From Acetobacteraceae bacterium AT-5844 (GTDB lineage Bacteria; Pseudomonadota; Alphaproteobacteria; Acetobacterales; Acetobacteraceae), in contig JH599941.1 in the NCBI GenBank assembly GCA_000245075.1, positions 20,600 through 68,402 of the forward strand: DNA of 47,803 bases, given 5' to 3'. Below the pieces are notes generated by a model that did no database searches, was not told where the DNA came from, and was given only the letters and a program-made list of their open reading frames with translations. Below are positions 26,810-35,372 of the stretch, one piece after another. Within the stretch, counting starts at the first letter, position 1. Every line of letters starts with the position of its first letter. The position numbers were made by a program, and so were the translations under genes.

Positions 26810-29455
26810 ATGTCTCTGCCCTTGCAACTCTCCCGCCCCGCCAGCGGCTTCCGTGATACCGCCCTGTTCCGCCCGCGCTGCGTTGTGCTGGTGGCACAGG
26901 CGGACATCGCGGAGGCGCGTGTACTGGCCGCCAACCTGGCCAGCGGCGGCTTCAAGGGAGTTCTCTACAGCGTCGGCATGCCGGCGGCGGGCCTGACTGA
27001 GGCCGGCAGTATCGCAACACTGTCAGAGGTGCCCGATCTCGCGGTGCTATGCCTGCCGGCGGAGGCGTTGGAGCCGGCGATGCAGGCTCTGGCGGAGCGT
27101 GGCTGCTTCGCCGCTGTCGTGCCGGTGGCCGCGCCGGATCTTGCTTCCATTTGCGCACGGACTGGCGTGCAGGCCTTGGGCGCCCACAGCTTCGGCCTGT
27201 GCCTGCCGGCCTTCGGCCTGAATGCCAGCCTTTCTCACATGCACCCGAAGCCGGGCAGGCTGGCGCTTCTGTGCCAGTCCGCGGCGATGGCGCGTGCCAT
27301 CATCGACTGGGCGGCGGGCGAGGGCCTGGGCTTCAGCCATATCATCGGCATCGGAACGAATCAGGGGCTGGGCTTTGCCTTGGCGCTCGACTGGCTGGCG
27401 CGGGATTCGGCCGCCGGTGCCGTGCTGCTGGACATTCGACGCATCAAGAATCGGCGCATGTTCATCTCGGCTGCCCGAGCCACGGCGCGCACGCGTCCGG
27501 TGGTGGCGCTCAGGCCGGGCGGGCGGCAGGGCGATGCCTCCGGCACCACCGATGCGGTGATGGAAGCGGCCTTGCGCCGCGCCGGCGTGCTGCGGGTGGA
27601 AAGCTATGAGGATCTGCTTGCCACGGCGGAAACCCTCGCGCGCGCGCGTCCGGCACGGCGAACCGGAGCCGATGCGATGGCGGGGGACCGCATCGCCATT
27701 GTTGCCAACGGGCAGGGACCAGCCCTGCTGGCGGCGGATGCGCTGATTCGCGGAGGCGGCCGCCTCGCCGGGTGGAGCGATGCGGAAGCAGAGACGCTTG
27801 CCATGGCATTGCCTGGGGCGACAATCAGCAACCCCTTGCTGCTGCCCCCCGGGGAAAGCCACCGGCTGGCGGAGGCGGCGGCGCTGCTGGCGGCGATTCC
27901 ACAGGTGGATGCGGTGGTTGCCCTGCATGCGCCGTCTTCCGGGGAGGGCGAGGTCGCGGCTGCGGCCCTGATGGCGGCCGCACGCGCAACGCGGGGCGCG
28001 CCCGTGCTGCTGGGCTGGCTGGGCCAGGGCAGCGCGGAGGCGGCGCGGCGGCAGCTGGGGCAGGCGGGCATCGCCGTGTTTGCCTCCCCAGAGGTTGCCG
28101 TCAAAGGCGCGCTGCATCTGGCGCTGGACCACCGTAACCGTGCTGCCGCGGCAGAGCTCCCGCCAAGGGACGTGCTGCGGCTCACGCCGGACCGGTTGGC
28201 GGTGCACCGCATCTTGCAGACGGCCCGCCTTGAAGGCCGCATGTCCCTGAGCGAGCAGGAGGGCTTGGCCATCGTGTCAGCCTACGGCCAGGCCGTGGTG
28301 CGTGGCGAGACGGTGCCCGATGTCGAAGCTGCCACCCAGGCGGCCGAGCGCCTGGGCTTTCCCGTGGTGCTAAAGCTTTCCAGCCCCGATCTGCCCCGCA
28401 AGACCGAGGTGGGGGGCGTGGTGCTGGGGTTGGAAGATGGGGAGGCGGTGCGGCACGCGGCCTCCGCCATGCTGGCAAGGGTGAAGCGGGAGCGCCCTTC
28501 GGCGCGGATCGACGGCTTCCTGGTGCAGCGGCAGGCGGGGCTCGGCTGGCCCAAGGCCCATGAGCTGCGCCTGCGCCTGGGGGATGATCCGATGTTCGGG
28601 CCCTGGATCGGCTACGGGCGCGGCGGCACTACCTCGGATTTCGAGCCCGATGTCGCCTTCGATCTGCCCCCTCTGAACCGCACCCTGGCGCTTGCCCAGA
28701 TCCGCCGTACGCGAGGGGCCCGGCTGCTTGAGGGCTTCCGGGATCTGGCGCCGGTCGAGTTCGACAGGGTGGTGGACGCTCTGGTGCGCCTTTCACAGAT
28801 TGCCGTGGATTTCCCGGAAATCGAGGATCTGATCATCAACCCGTTACTGGCGCGTGGGGCGGAGGTGGTGGCGCTCGATGTCTCCGTCCGTCTGCGGCCG
28901 CCGGGGGTGTTGGGCGTCCTCGCCATCCCACCTTACCCGGCAGAGCTGATGCATGGCTGGAAGGCGCGCGACGGCCGCGAGTTACTGATCCGGCCCATCC
29001 GGCCCGAGGATGCGGAGGCCCATGCCGAGGCTTTCCGGCAGCTGACACCAGAGGATGTCCGCTGGCGCTTTTTCAATCAGCTCCGTGCCCTGCCGCCGGA
29101 GCAGATCGCCCGCATGACGCAGATCGACTACGACCGCGAAATGTGCCTGATCGCCGTGCAACAGCGGGAGGATGGCCCTGACCGCACAGTGGGAGTGGCC
29201 AGGCTGATCCGTGAGCCGGGGAGCCAGACGGGGGAATTCGCTGTCGTGACCCTGCCGGACTGGAAGGGACAGGGCCTCGGCAGCCATCTGATGCGGCGCC
29301 TGTTGGAATGGGCGAGAGCTCAGGGCTTGCGTAGCGTCACCGGTCAGGTGCTGGCGGATAACCGGCCCATGCTGGGCTTCGTCCAATCCCTGGGCTTCAC
29401 CCTCAGGCGTTCGCCTGAGGATGAGGACATCATGGAGGCGAGCCTGGCCCTCTGA
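26810..29455 (+). CDS. Acyl-CoA synthetase (NDP-forming)-like/GNAT fusion, Pat-type lysine acetyltransferase
   Basis: Related to Salmonella Pat, which acetylates lysines of acetyl-CoA synthetase and other enzymes. The 881-residue product has a Rossmann CoA-binding-like domain (about 10-130), succinyl-CoA-synthetase-like domains (about 130-450), an ATP-grasp domain (about 470-700, with FPVVLKLSSPDLPRKTEVGG) and a C-terminal GNAT domain (about 720-881). The GNAT acetyl-CoA loop is WKGQGLGSHL. The N-terminal CoA loop expected as GASxxxxSxG reads VLVAQADIAEARV and is not recognisable, so the synthetase half is probably regulatory rather than catalytic. ATG 26810 begins just before homology; the in-frame extension to 26684 overlaps the previous gene. 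Target proteins are unknown. Confidence 0.88.
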   Translation: MSLPLQLSRPASGFRDTALFRPRCVVLVAQADIAEARVLAANLASGGFKGVLYSVGMPAAGLTEAGSIATLSEVPDLAVLCLPAEALEPAMQALAERGCFAAVVPVAAPDLASICARTGVQALGAHSFGLCLPAFGLNASLSHMHPKPGRLALLCQSAAMARAIIDWAAGEGLGFSHIIGIGTNQGLGFALALDWLARDSAAGAVLLDIRRIKNRRMFISAARATARTRPVVALRPGGRQGDASGTTDAVMEAALRRAGVLRVESYEDLLATAETLARARPARRTGADAMAGDRIAIVANGQGPALLAADALIRGGGRLAGWSDAEAETLAMALPGATISNPLLLPPGESHRLAEAAALLAAIPQVDAVVALHAPSSGEGEVAAAALMAAARATRGAPVLLGWLGQGSAEAARRQLGQAGIAVFASPEVAVKGALHLALDHRNRAAAAELPPRDVLRLTPDRLAVHRILQTARLEGRMSLSEQEGLAIVSAYGQAVVRGETVPDVEAATQAAERLGFPVVLKLSSPDLPRKTEVGGVVLGLEDGEAVRHAASAMLARVKRERPSARIDGFLVQRQAGLGWPKAHELRLRLGDDPMFGPWIGYGRGGTTSDFEPDVAFDLPPLNRTLALAQIRRTRGARLLEGFRDLAPVEFDRVVDALVRLSQIAVDFPEIEDLIINPLLARGAEVVALDVSVRLRPPGVLGVLAIPPYPAELMHGWKARDGRELLIRPIRPEDAEAHAEAFRQLTPEDVRWRFFNQLRALPPEQIARMTQIDYDREMCLIAVQQREDGPDRTVGVARLIREPGSQTGEFAVVTLPDWKGQGLGSHLMRRLLEWARAQGLRSVTGQVLADNRPMLGFVQSLGFTLRRSPEDEDIMEASLAL

Positions 29456-29479
29456 AGCGGGCGCTCGGCTCTACACTGA

Positions 29480-30355
29480 TCAGCGCGCCGCCGTCTCGCG
29501 GATAAGGTCGCGGATGCGGCCAGCGGCGGCGGTGCCCTTCAAGGCATCCCGCCATGCGGCCTCGGCCACGCGCTGGTGTGCGCCAACGGCTTCATCGGCG
29601 GCGGTAATGCTGCCGACGCCAATGCCCGGCCCGGCCGTCGCCTCCGCGGCGAAGGGGCTGACGCAGACATGGGCGCGTTCACGCCCCCGCAGAACGATGA
29701 AATTGCCCGAAGGCTCAGCCGCGAGCAGGCCGAGTTGCAGGCCGATCGGCACGCTTTCCATCAGATTGGCAATGCTCTCCGCCTCGGCCCGTGCGGCCAG
29801 GCGGCAGCGGGTGCGAGTTCGCTCGGAGACGGCCATGCCGGCGGCGACGCCGTCCATCAGCATGCGGCGAATCGCTGTCTCCGACAGCATGGCGATGATG
29901 TTGGCGCGGCGCGACTGGTGCAGCTTCTTGCGGGCCAGCAACAGGCCCATTGCCTGATCGGCGGCGGCGCGGGCGGCGATGCGCTCCTGCGCCTGGTCAG
30001 CGGATTCGGCCCAGGCTTCGGCCAGTGCGCCGTCATAGGCTTCAGTACTGGTCTGGTAGCAGATGGCGCCGCCGACCTGGAGGATTTGGTCGGCCTGCTC
30101 TTCCACCTGCCGCAGGCGCTCCTGGAAGGCGAGGGGGCGAGAGAAATACTCCACGCCAATGCCCAGCAGAGACAGGGGCGAGATTTTCAGCAGTTCAGCG
30201 AGGCGCCGGATCGTGTCCAGCTTGATCACCTCGCCCTTTTCGTAACGGTACAGAGCGGCCCGGGACACGCCGAGGCGCGCGGCGATTTCCTCCGCGCGCA
30301 TGCCGGACTCCAGGCGGTAGGCCCGCAGTTGCTGACCAATGTCTGCGAAGCGCAT
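29480..30355 (-). CDS. XRE-family helix-turn-helix transcriptional regulator
   Basis: An N-terminal Cro/C1-type HTH (about residues 8-62; MRAEEIAARLGVSRAALYRY, then EKGEVIKLDTIRRLAELLKI) is joined to a C-terminal domain of some 200 residues that I cannot assign to a named family. That part is Ala-rich and helical (AEAWAESADQAQERIAARAA) and may bind an effector. ATG 30355 has GAGG 5 bases upstream. Palindromic sites directly upstream (30364-30387 and 30475-30487) suggest autoregulation. The glxR-hyi genes lie upstream on the same strand, so the regulator may control them or be read from the same region (inference). It converges on the Pat-like gene. Confidence 0.88.
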   Translation of the reverse strand: MRFADIGQQLRAYRLESGMRAEEIAARLGVSRAALYRYEKGEVIKLDTIRRLAELLKISPLSLLGIGVEYFSRPLAFQERLRQVEEQADQILQVGGAICYQTSTEAYDGALAEAWAESADQAQERIAARAAADQAMGLLLARKKLHQSRRANIIAMLSETAIRRMLMDGVAAGMAVSERTRTRCRLAARAEAESIANLMESVPIGLQLGLLAAEPSGNFIVLRGRERAHVCVSPFAAEATAGPGIGVGSITAADEAVGAHQRVAEAAWRDALKGTAAAGRIRDLIRETAAR

Positions 30356-30363
30356 GGAACCTC

Positions 30364-30387
30364 TGCGTCAGTAACGCCCGGGCGTTA
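30364..30387. promoter_or_regulatory. Candidate operator upstream of the XRE regulator: motif copy plus 16-base palindrome
   Basis: TAACGCCCGGGCGTTA (30372-30387) is a perfect palindrome 17 bases before the regulator start. Overlapping its edge is TGCGTCAGTA (30364-30373), the exact inverted copy of a motif 101 bases upstream. Position in the leader fits repression of the regulator's own gene. Confidence 0.5.
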
Positions 30388-30474
30388 TCGCCCATGGCAA
30401 GAGAGCCGTCTCATAAGATGAACGGCGAGTGAAAAATGCGGTGCTACTTCTGCGAAGGCAACACCAAATCTTAC

Positions 30475-30487
30475 TACTGACGCAGTA
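30475..30487. promoter_or_regulatory. Second candidate site, TACTG-N3-CAGTA palindrome
   Basis: TACTGACGCAGTA is a perfect dyad with a 3-base centre. Ten of its bases recur inverted at 30364-30373. The pair flanks the region where the XRE gene promoter should lie. Confidence 0.45.
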
Positions 30488-30511
30488 TTGCTCAGCTTAC
30501 GCTTAGCTCGT

Positions 30512-31393
30512 CTAGCCCTCCGCGACGGGATGTGCCGCCATGATTTCCAGTGCTTTGACCAGCGCGGAGTGATCCAGCTGCCCGGCACCGGCGGCGACAC
30601 AGGCTGAGAAGAGTTGCTGGGTGGCGGCGGTGTTGGGCAGGGCCACGCCGAGTTCCTTGCCCGATTGCAGCGCCAGGTTCAGGTCTTTTTGGTGCAGCGC
30701 GATCCGGAAGCCCGGGTTGAAGCTGCGCTTGATCATCCGCTCCCCGTGCAGCTCCAGGATACGGGATGTGGCCAGCCCGCCCATCAGCGCCTGCCGCACC
30801 TTGGCCGGGTCAGCGCCGGCCTTGGAGGCAAAGACCAGCGCTTCGCCCACGGCCTCGATGGTCAGGGCGACGATGATCTGATTCGCGACCTTGCAGGTCT
30901 GGCCGGCCCCGGTCTCGCCGACCAGGGTGATGTTCTTGCCCATGGCCTCGAACAGCGGCTTCGCGCGGTCGAACGCCGCCTGGGTGCCGCCCACCATGAT
31001 GGTGAGGGTCGCCTGCTGCGCGCCAACCTCACCGCCGGAGACGGGGGCATCGAGATACTCGGCGCCCTTCTCGCGGATGCGGGCGGCGAAGGCCTTGGTG
31101 GCTGTCGGGCTGATCGAGGACATGTCGATCACCAGCTTGCCGCTGCCGATGCCCTCCGCCACGCCACGGGGGCCGAACAGCGCAGCCTCGACATCCGGCG
31201 TATCCGGCACCATCAGGATCACCACTTCGGCGGCGGCCGCCACGGCTGCGGAATCCGGCAACACGGTGGCCGCCTGGCGGATGTCATCCTTCAGGCTGGC
31301 GCGCTCGGGCACGAAGAGCTCGTGGCCGGCCTTATGCAGGTGCAAGGCCATGGGGCGGCCCATGATGCCGGCGCCGATGAAACCGATCTTCAT
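30512..31393 (-). CDS. glxR: 2-hydroxy-3-oxopropionate (tartronate semialdehyde) reductase
   Basis: Reduces tartronate semialdehyde to D-glycerate with NAD(P)H in glyoxylate use. The Rossmann motif MKIGFIGAGIMGRPMA opens the protein. The substrate loop APVSGGEVGAQQATLTIMVG and the catalytic Lys in GQTCKVANQ are intact for the beta-hydroxyacid dehydrogenase family. Length 293. ATG 31393 lies 16 bases after the hyi stop, so the two genes form an operon. The hyi context favours GlxR over 3-hydroxyisobutyrate dehydrogenase, which has a very similar sequence. Glyoxylate carboligase is not in the window. Confidence 0.9.
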   Translation of the reverse strand: MKIGFIGAGIMGRPMALHLHKAGHELFVPERASLKDDIRQAATVLPDSAAVAAAAEVVILMVPDTPDVEAALFGPRGVAEGIGSGKLVIDMSSISPTATKAFAARIREKGAEYLDAPVSGGEVGAQQATLTIMVGGTQAAFDRAKPLFEAMGKNITLVGETGAGQTCKVANQIIVALTIEAVGEALVFASKAGADPAKVRQALMGGLATSRILELHGERMIKRSFNPGFRIALHQKDLNLALQSGKELGVALPNTAATQQLFSACVAAGAGQLDHSALVKALEIMAAHPVAEG

Positions 31394-31409
31394 GTTGAGT
31401 TTCCTCACT

Positions 31410-32189
31410 TCAGGACTTGTAGGGGGCAAACCAGCCCAGGCCCGCCACCGTCTCGCCCGCCGGGCGATACTCACACCCGATCCAGCCGCGATAACCCAGC
31501 GCATCGATGCGATCGAATACGAAGGGCCAGTTCACCTCCCCGGTCCCTGGCTCGTTCCGGCCCGGCACGTCGGCAACCTGCATGTGGGCAATGATGGGCA
31601 GGTGCTTCTCCACCCGCTTCACGATGTCTCCCTCCGTCACCTGGCAGTGATAGAGGTCGAATTGCAGCCCCAGCTTCTCCGGGCCCACGGCAGCGATGAT
31701 GGCAGCGCCCTGGTCCATGGTGTTCAGGAACATGCCCGGAATATCACGGTGGTTGATGGGCTCGATCACCGGCTTCACGCCGGACTTGGCCGCCTCCTCA
31801 GCCGCCCAGGCGAGATTGGCGGTGTAGACGCCTGTCAGCGTATCCCGCGCCACGCCCGCCGGCGCGATTCCGGCCATCAGGTGCAGGCGGGGGCAGGAGA
31901 GGGCGGCGGCGTATTCCAGCGCCTTCTTCACCCCGTCGCGGAATTCCTGCTGGCGGCCGGGCAGGCAGGTCGTGCCGCGCTCATTCTGGCTCCAGTCACC
32001 CGGCGGCGCGTTGAAGAGCACCTGCTGCAGCCCGTTATCCGAAAGGCGCCTGGCGATTTCCGCCGCTGGAAAATCATAGGGAAAGAGGAATTCCACGGCG
32101 CTGAAGCCGGCCGCGCGGGCGGCGGCGAAGCGGTCCAGGAAGGGGAGTTCCTGGAACATCATGGAGAGGTTGGCGGCGAAGCGCGGCAT
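31410..32189 (-). CDS. hyi: Hydroxypyruvate isomerase
   Basis: Interconverts hydroxypyruvate and tartronate semialdehyde. It is a TIM-barrel of the AP-endonuclease-2-like superfamily with MPRFAANLSMMFQELPFLDR at the start, the metal Glu in VIEPINHRDIPGMF, LQFDLYHCQ, and a final Glu in GCEYRP. Length 259 is normal. ATG 32189 has GGGAGAAACGT upstream. It is the first gene of an operon with glxR. Divergence from the AI-2E-type gene leaves about 156 bases for both promoters. Confidence 0.94.
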   Translation of the reverse strand: MPRFAANLSMMFQELPFLDRFAAARAAGFSAVEFLFPYDFPAAEIARRLSDNGLQQVLFNAPPGDWSQNERGTTCLPGRQQEFRDGVKKALEYAAALSCPRLHLMAGIAPAGVARDTLTGVYTANLAWAAEEAAKSGVKPVIEPINHRDIPGMFLNTMDQGAAIIAAVGPEKLGLQFDLYHCQVTEGDIVKRVEKHLPIIAHMQVADVPGRNEPGTGEVNWPFVFDRIDALGYRGWIGCEYRPAGETVAGLGWFAPYKS

Positions 32190-32345
32190 ACGTTTCTCCC
32201 ATTGGTGCGCCCGGGCCGGGCGGAGCTGGAGCGCCAGTTTGTCTCTGCTGCCCGGTTCACGCCAGGGGGCCCGGGCCGGTTCCGGTGGCCGGCTCCGGCA
32301 GGGCGGCGCTGGCGGAACTGCGGCGGCTCCGGCAATCTTCGCCCT

Positions 32346-33413
32346 ATGAGCCCACCTTTCTCCCCCGAAGACCAATCGCTCCGCCCCGCGCGGCTTCTCG
32401 GCCTCGCCGCGCTGGCCGCCCTGATGGTGGGCTGCCTGCTGGTGCTGCGCCCCTTCATCTCGGCGCTGCTCTGGGCGGCGATTCTCGCCTATTGCACCTG
32501 GCCGATCTGCCGCTTCCTGCGGGACAGGCTGCGCCTCTCGCCCACCCTGGCGGCGCTGGTCATGGTGACGGCGGAGATGATCCTTGTGGGTCTGCCCGTG
32601 CTGTTCGCGGCCCCCATCCGGGCGGAGGATGTGCAGGCCCTCAGCAACTCCGTCGAAGCGTTCATCTCCGGCGGCTTTCCGGGCGTCAGTGACAAGCTGG
32701 CGCACATTCCCCTGATCGGGGAATTTCTGCGCACGCGGTGGGAGGCGCTGCAGCTCGATTTCTCGCCCCTGACCAACCTCATCCGCCCCTATGCGGGGAT
32801 GATCGCGCAGAACGTCCTCAGCATTCTTCTCGCCGTTCTTTCGGGCGTTGCGGAGCTGGTGATCGCCATCCTGCTCTCCTTCTTCTTCTATCGGGACGGA
32901 CCGCGCATGGCCTCTGTGCTGGAGGCGCTGGTGATGCGCATCGCGGGACCGCAGGCACGGCGGCTGGTGCAGCTGACGGCCGCGGTAACCACCGGCGTGG
33001 TCTACGGCCTGCTGGGCACAGCCGTGGCACAGGGCGCGATGACCATGCTCGGCCTCTGGATCTCTGGCGTGCCCCAGCCGGTGCTGTTCGGCGTCATCGC
33101 AGGCATCATTTCCATCCTGCCGATCGGCGCTCCGGTGGTGTGGTTGCCCGCGGCCCTGTGGCTATTCTCCCAGGGCGAGACCTTCTGGGGCATTTTCCTG
33201 CTGATTTATGGCGCGGGCGGCATCAGCAGCGTGGACAACGTCATCCGTCCCTGGCTGATCAGCCGGGGCGCGGACCTTCCCCTGCTGCTCACCATCCTTG
33301 GCGCGCTGGGCGGCGTGTTCGCTTTCGGCTTCCTGGGGTTGTTCCTCGGGCCGGTGCTGCTGGCGGTGGGGTTCACGCTGCTGCGGGACTGGGCCGAGGA
33401 AGAGCGCACCTGA
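32346..33413 (+). CDS. AI-2E/PerM-family membrane protein
   Basis: A polytopic inner-membrane protein; the family includes the proposed autoinducer-2 exporter TqsA and Na+/H+ antiporter-like PerM members, so function is open. Hydrophobic segments occur at LLGLAALAALMVGCLLVLRP, ALLWAAILAYC, LAALVMVTAEMILVGLPVLF, a central pair (VLSILLAVLSG, LVIAILLSFFFYRDG) and several near the C-terminus. The hallmark block ISILPIGAPVVWLPAALWL with the later PLLLTILGALGGVFAFGFLG is clear. Length 355. There is no adjacent quorum-sensing gene. Two hairpins follow the stop codon. Confidence 0.9.
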   Translation: MSPPFSPEDQSLRPARLLGLAALAALMVGCLLVLRPFISALLWAAILAYCTWPICRFLRDRLRLSPTLAALVMVTAEMILVGLPVLFAAPIRAEDVQALSNSVEAFISGGFPGVSDKLAHIPLIGEFLRTRWEALQLDFSPLTNLIRPYAGMIAQNVLSILLAVLSGVAELVIAILLSFFFYRDGPRMASVLEALVMRIAGPQARRLVQLTAAVTTGVVYGLLGTAVAQGAMTMLGLWISGVPQPVLFGVIAGIISILPIGAPVVWLPAALWLFSQGETFWGIFLLIYGAGGISSVDNVIRPWLISRGADLPLLLTILGALGGVFAFGFLGLFLGPVLLAVGFTLLRDWAEEERT

Positions 33414-33485
33414 AGCGGGGCAACAAGCGCCCCGCTTCCGTCGTGGCGGTGAATGCCCTGAGGAGCGCCGGCGCGCCCCTCAGGG
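33413..33485. terminator. Pair of hairpins between convergent AI-2E-type and GGT-family genes
   Basis: Hairpin 1 is AAGCGGGGC/GCCCCGCTT (33413-33421 with 33429-33437), beginning at the last base of the stop codon. Hairpin 2 is CCCTGAGG/CCTCAGGG (33456-33463 with 33478-33485) around a GC-rich inner dyad. Neither has a T-run; together they likely end transcription from both sides. Confidence 0.55.
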
Positions 33486-33492
33486 AAGATGT

Positions 33493-35274
33493 TCAGCGCC
33501 CGACGGCGTAGCCCTGCATTCCACGCGGGTTGGCGCCGGCGAAGATCTGGCCATCCGCTTCCTGCCGCACGGCGGAGAGGCGGCCTTCCGACCAGTCGCC
33601 GCCCAGCTCGGCCTGATGGCCACGGGCCAGCATGGCATCGAGCACCTTCTGGCCCAGCCGGCCTTCCAGTACCGCTTTGCCCGGCCGGGCCACGCGCGGC
33701 CAGAAGGAGGACGGCCAATGCTCGCTATGGAAGGCGGGCGCGTCGATGGCCTGCTGGATGTTCAGCCCATGGTCGATCATCCGCGAGATCATGATGGGCT
33801 GCCACTGGTCCTGCTGCTCGCCGCCCGGCGTGCCGAAGGCCATCCAGGGCTTGCCATCCCGCAGCGCCATGCCGGGGGAGAGGGTGGTGCGGGGGCGCTT
33901 GCCCGGCTTCAGCCCGTTGGGTAGCGATTCATCCAGCCAGAACATCTGCCCGCGGGTGCCAAGGGCGAAACCCAGCTCCGGGATCGCCGGAGAAGATTGG
34001 AGCCAGCCGCCAGATGGCGTGGCCGAGACCATGTTGCCCCAGCGGTCGATGACATCGACATGGCAGGTGTCGGCGCCGGAAACGCCGAGGCGGGAGACGG
34101 TAGGCTCGCCCGCGCCAGCGGCACCCAGCAGGGCGAGGCGTGATTCCGCGGCGTGGTCCACCCAGGGGGTGTGGCCCTTCACGCTGCCCGGACGCAGCTC
34201 CAGCGACGCCTTCTCACCGATCAGCTTGCGGCGCTCGGCGTTGTAGGCCTCCGAAAGCAGCGTTTCCATCGGGACATCAACGAAATCCGGGTCGCCATAG
34301 AAGGCTTCGCGGTCGGCGAAGGACAGCTTCATCGCCTCGATGACGGTATGGACGAATTCATCGCCCAGCGTGTCCATGGCGCCGACATCGAAGCCGGCGA
34401 GAATGGCCATGGTCTGCAACATGGCTGGCCCCTGGCTCCAGGGACCGCACTTCAACAGGGTGGTGCCGCGATAGTCGTAAGCCAGCGGCGTCTCCACCGG
34501 CGCACGCCAGCGGGCCATGTCGTCACCGGTCAGCACACCGCGATGGTGGCGCCCGGAGGCATCCAGCACCTCGTTCTCGCGGCAGAAGCGGTCGATGGCC
34601 TCGGCGACGAAGCCTTCGTACCAGGCACGGCGCGCGGCATCGATCTGCGCCACGCGGTCTCCGCCAGCAGCGGCCGCCTCCTTCAGCACGCGCTTATAGG
34701 TGGCGGCGAGGGTTGGGTTGGCCCAGAGCCCGCCGGGCTTTGGCCCGCCATCGCGCAGCCACAGAGCGGCAGAGCTTTTCCACTCGCTCTCGAAGAGCGG
34801 CTTCACAGTCTGGATGGTGGCGCAGATGCGCGGCACATAGTGAATGCCCCGCTCAGCGTATCCGATAGCGAATTCCAGCACATCGGCCAGCGTCCAGCTG
34901 CCCCAGTCCCGCAGCATGGTGGCCCAGGCATCGAAGGCACCCGGCACCATGGCGGCCAGCAGGCCCGTGCCGGGAATCAGGTCCAGCCCCAGCTCGCCCT
35001 TCACCTTAGCGACGCTGAGCCCGGCAGGCGCCACGCCCTGGCCGCAGATGACCTTCTGGGCATTGGCCTTGGCGTCATGGATGATGATGGGGCAGTCGCC
35101 GAGGGGGCCATTCAGATGCGGCTCCGCCACCTGCAAGGTGAAGCCGGCGGCGGCGGCGGCGTCGAAGGCATTGCCACCGCGCTCCAGCACGGCCATGCCG
35201 ACCTGGCTGGCGATCCAATGGGTGCTGCCGACCGCACCGAAGGTGGCGGCGATTTCGGGGCGGGTTGTGAACAT
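33493..35274 (-). CDS. Gamma-glutamyltransferase-family Ntn hydrolase, no signal peptide
   Basis: GGT-family proteins self-cleave and use the new N-terminal Thr as nucleophile to act on gamma-glutamyl amides. The likely nucleophile is Thr403 in SGADTCHVDVIDRWGNMVSA, the equivalent of the TTH motif. The large-subunit part carries GGNAFDAAAAAGFTLQVAEP near the N-terminus. Length 593 is normal, but the N-terminus (MFTTRPEIAATFGAVG) has no signal peptide, unlike the periplasmic enzyme, so a cytosolic role is likely. ATG 35274 follows GGGAG by 7 bases; the extension to 35328 is unlikely. The substrate is uncertain; some relatives act on cephalosporin-type amides or peptides. Confidence 0.88.
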   Translation of the reverse strand: MFTTRPEIAATFGAVGSTHWIASQVGMAVLERGGNAFDAAAAAGFTLQVAEPHLNGPLGDCPIIIHDAKANAQKVICGQGVAPAGLSVAKVKGELGLDLIPGTGLLAAMVPGAFDAWATMLRDWGSWTLADVLEFAIGYAERGIHYVPRICATIQTVKPLFESEWKSSAALWLRDGGPKPGGLWANPTLAATYKRVLKEAAAAGGDRVAQIDAARRAWYEGFVAEAIDRFCRENEVLDASGRHHRGVLTGDDMARWRAPVETPLAYDYRGTTLLKCGPWSQGPAMLQTMAILAGFDVGAMDTLGDEFVHTVIEAMKLSFADREAFYGDPDFVDVPMETLLSEAYNAERRKLIGEKASLELRPGSVKGHTPWVDHAAESRLALLGAAGAGEPTVSRLGVSGADTCHVDVIDRWGNMVSATPSGGWLQSSPAIPELGFALGTRGQMFWLDESLPNGLKPGKRPRTTLSPGMALRDGKPWMAFGTPGGEQQDQWQPIMISRMIDHGLNIQQAIDAPAFHSEHWPSSFWPRVARPGKAVLEGRLGQKVLDAMLARGHQAELGGDWSEGRLSAVRQEADGQIFAGANPRGMQGYAVGR

Positions 35275-35372
35275 TTTATGGCTCCCGTGACGGGGTCGCC
35301 AAAAACGCGCCCCGGCTGCTTGCGTCATCCCCTCTGCGCGCTGAAAAGCACCCGGTCAATCGGAGGAGCGCG

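Noticed and set aside
30891-33413. 840-residue plus-strand frame as an extended AI-2E protein
   Set aside because: The added N-terminal part is antisense to hyi and glxR; an ATG directly before the first membrane helix is the natural start.
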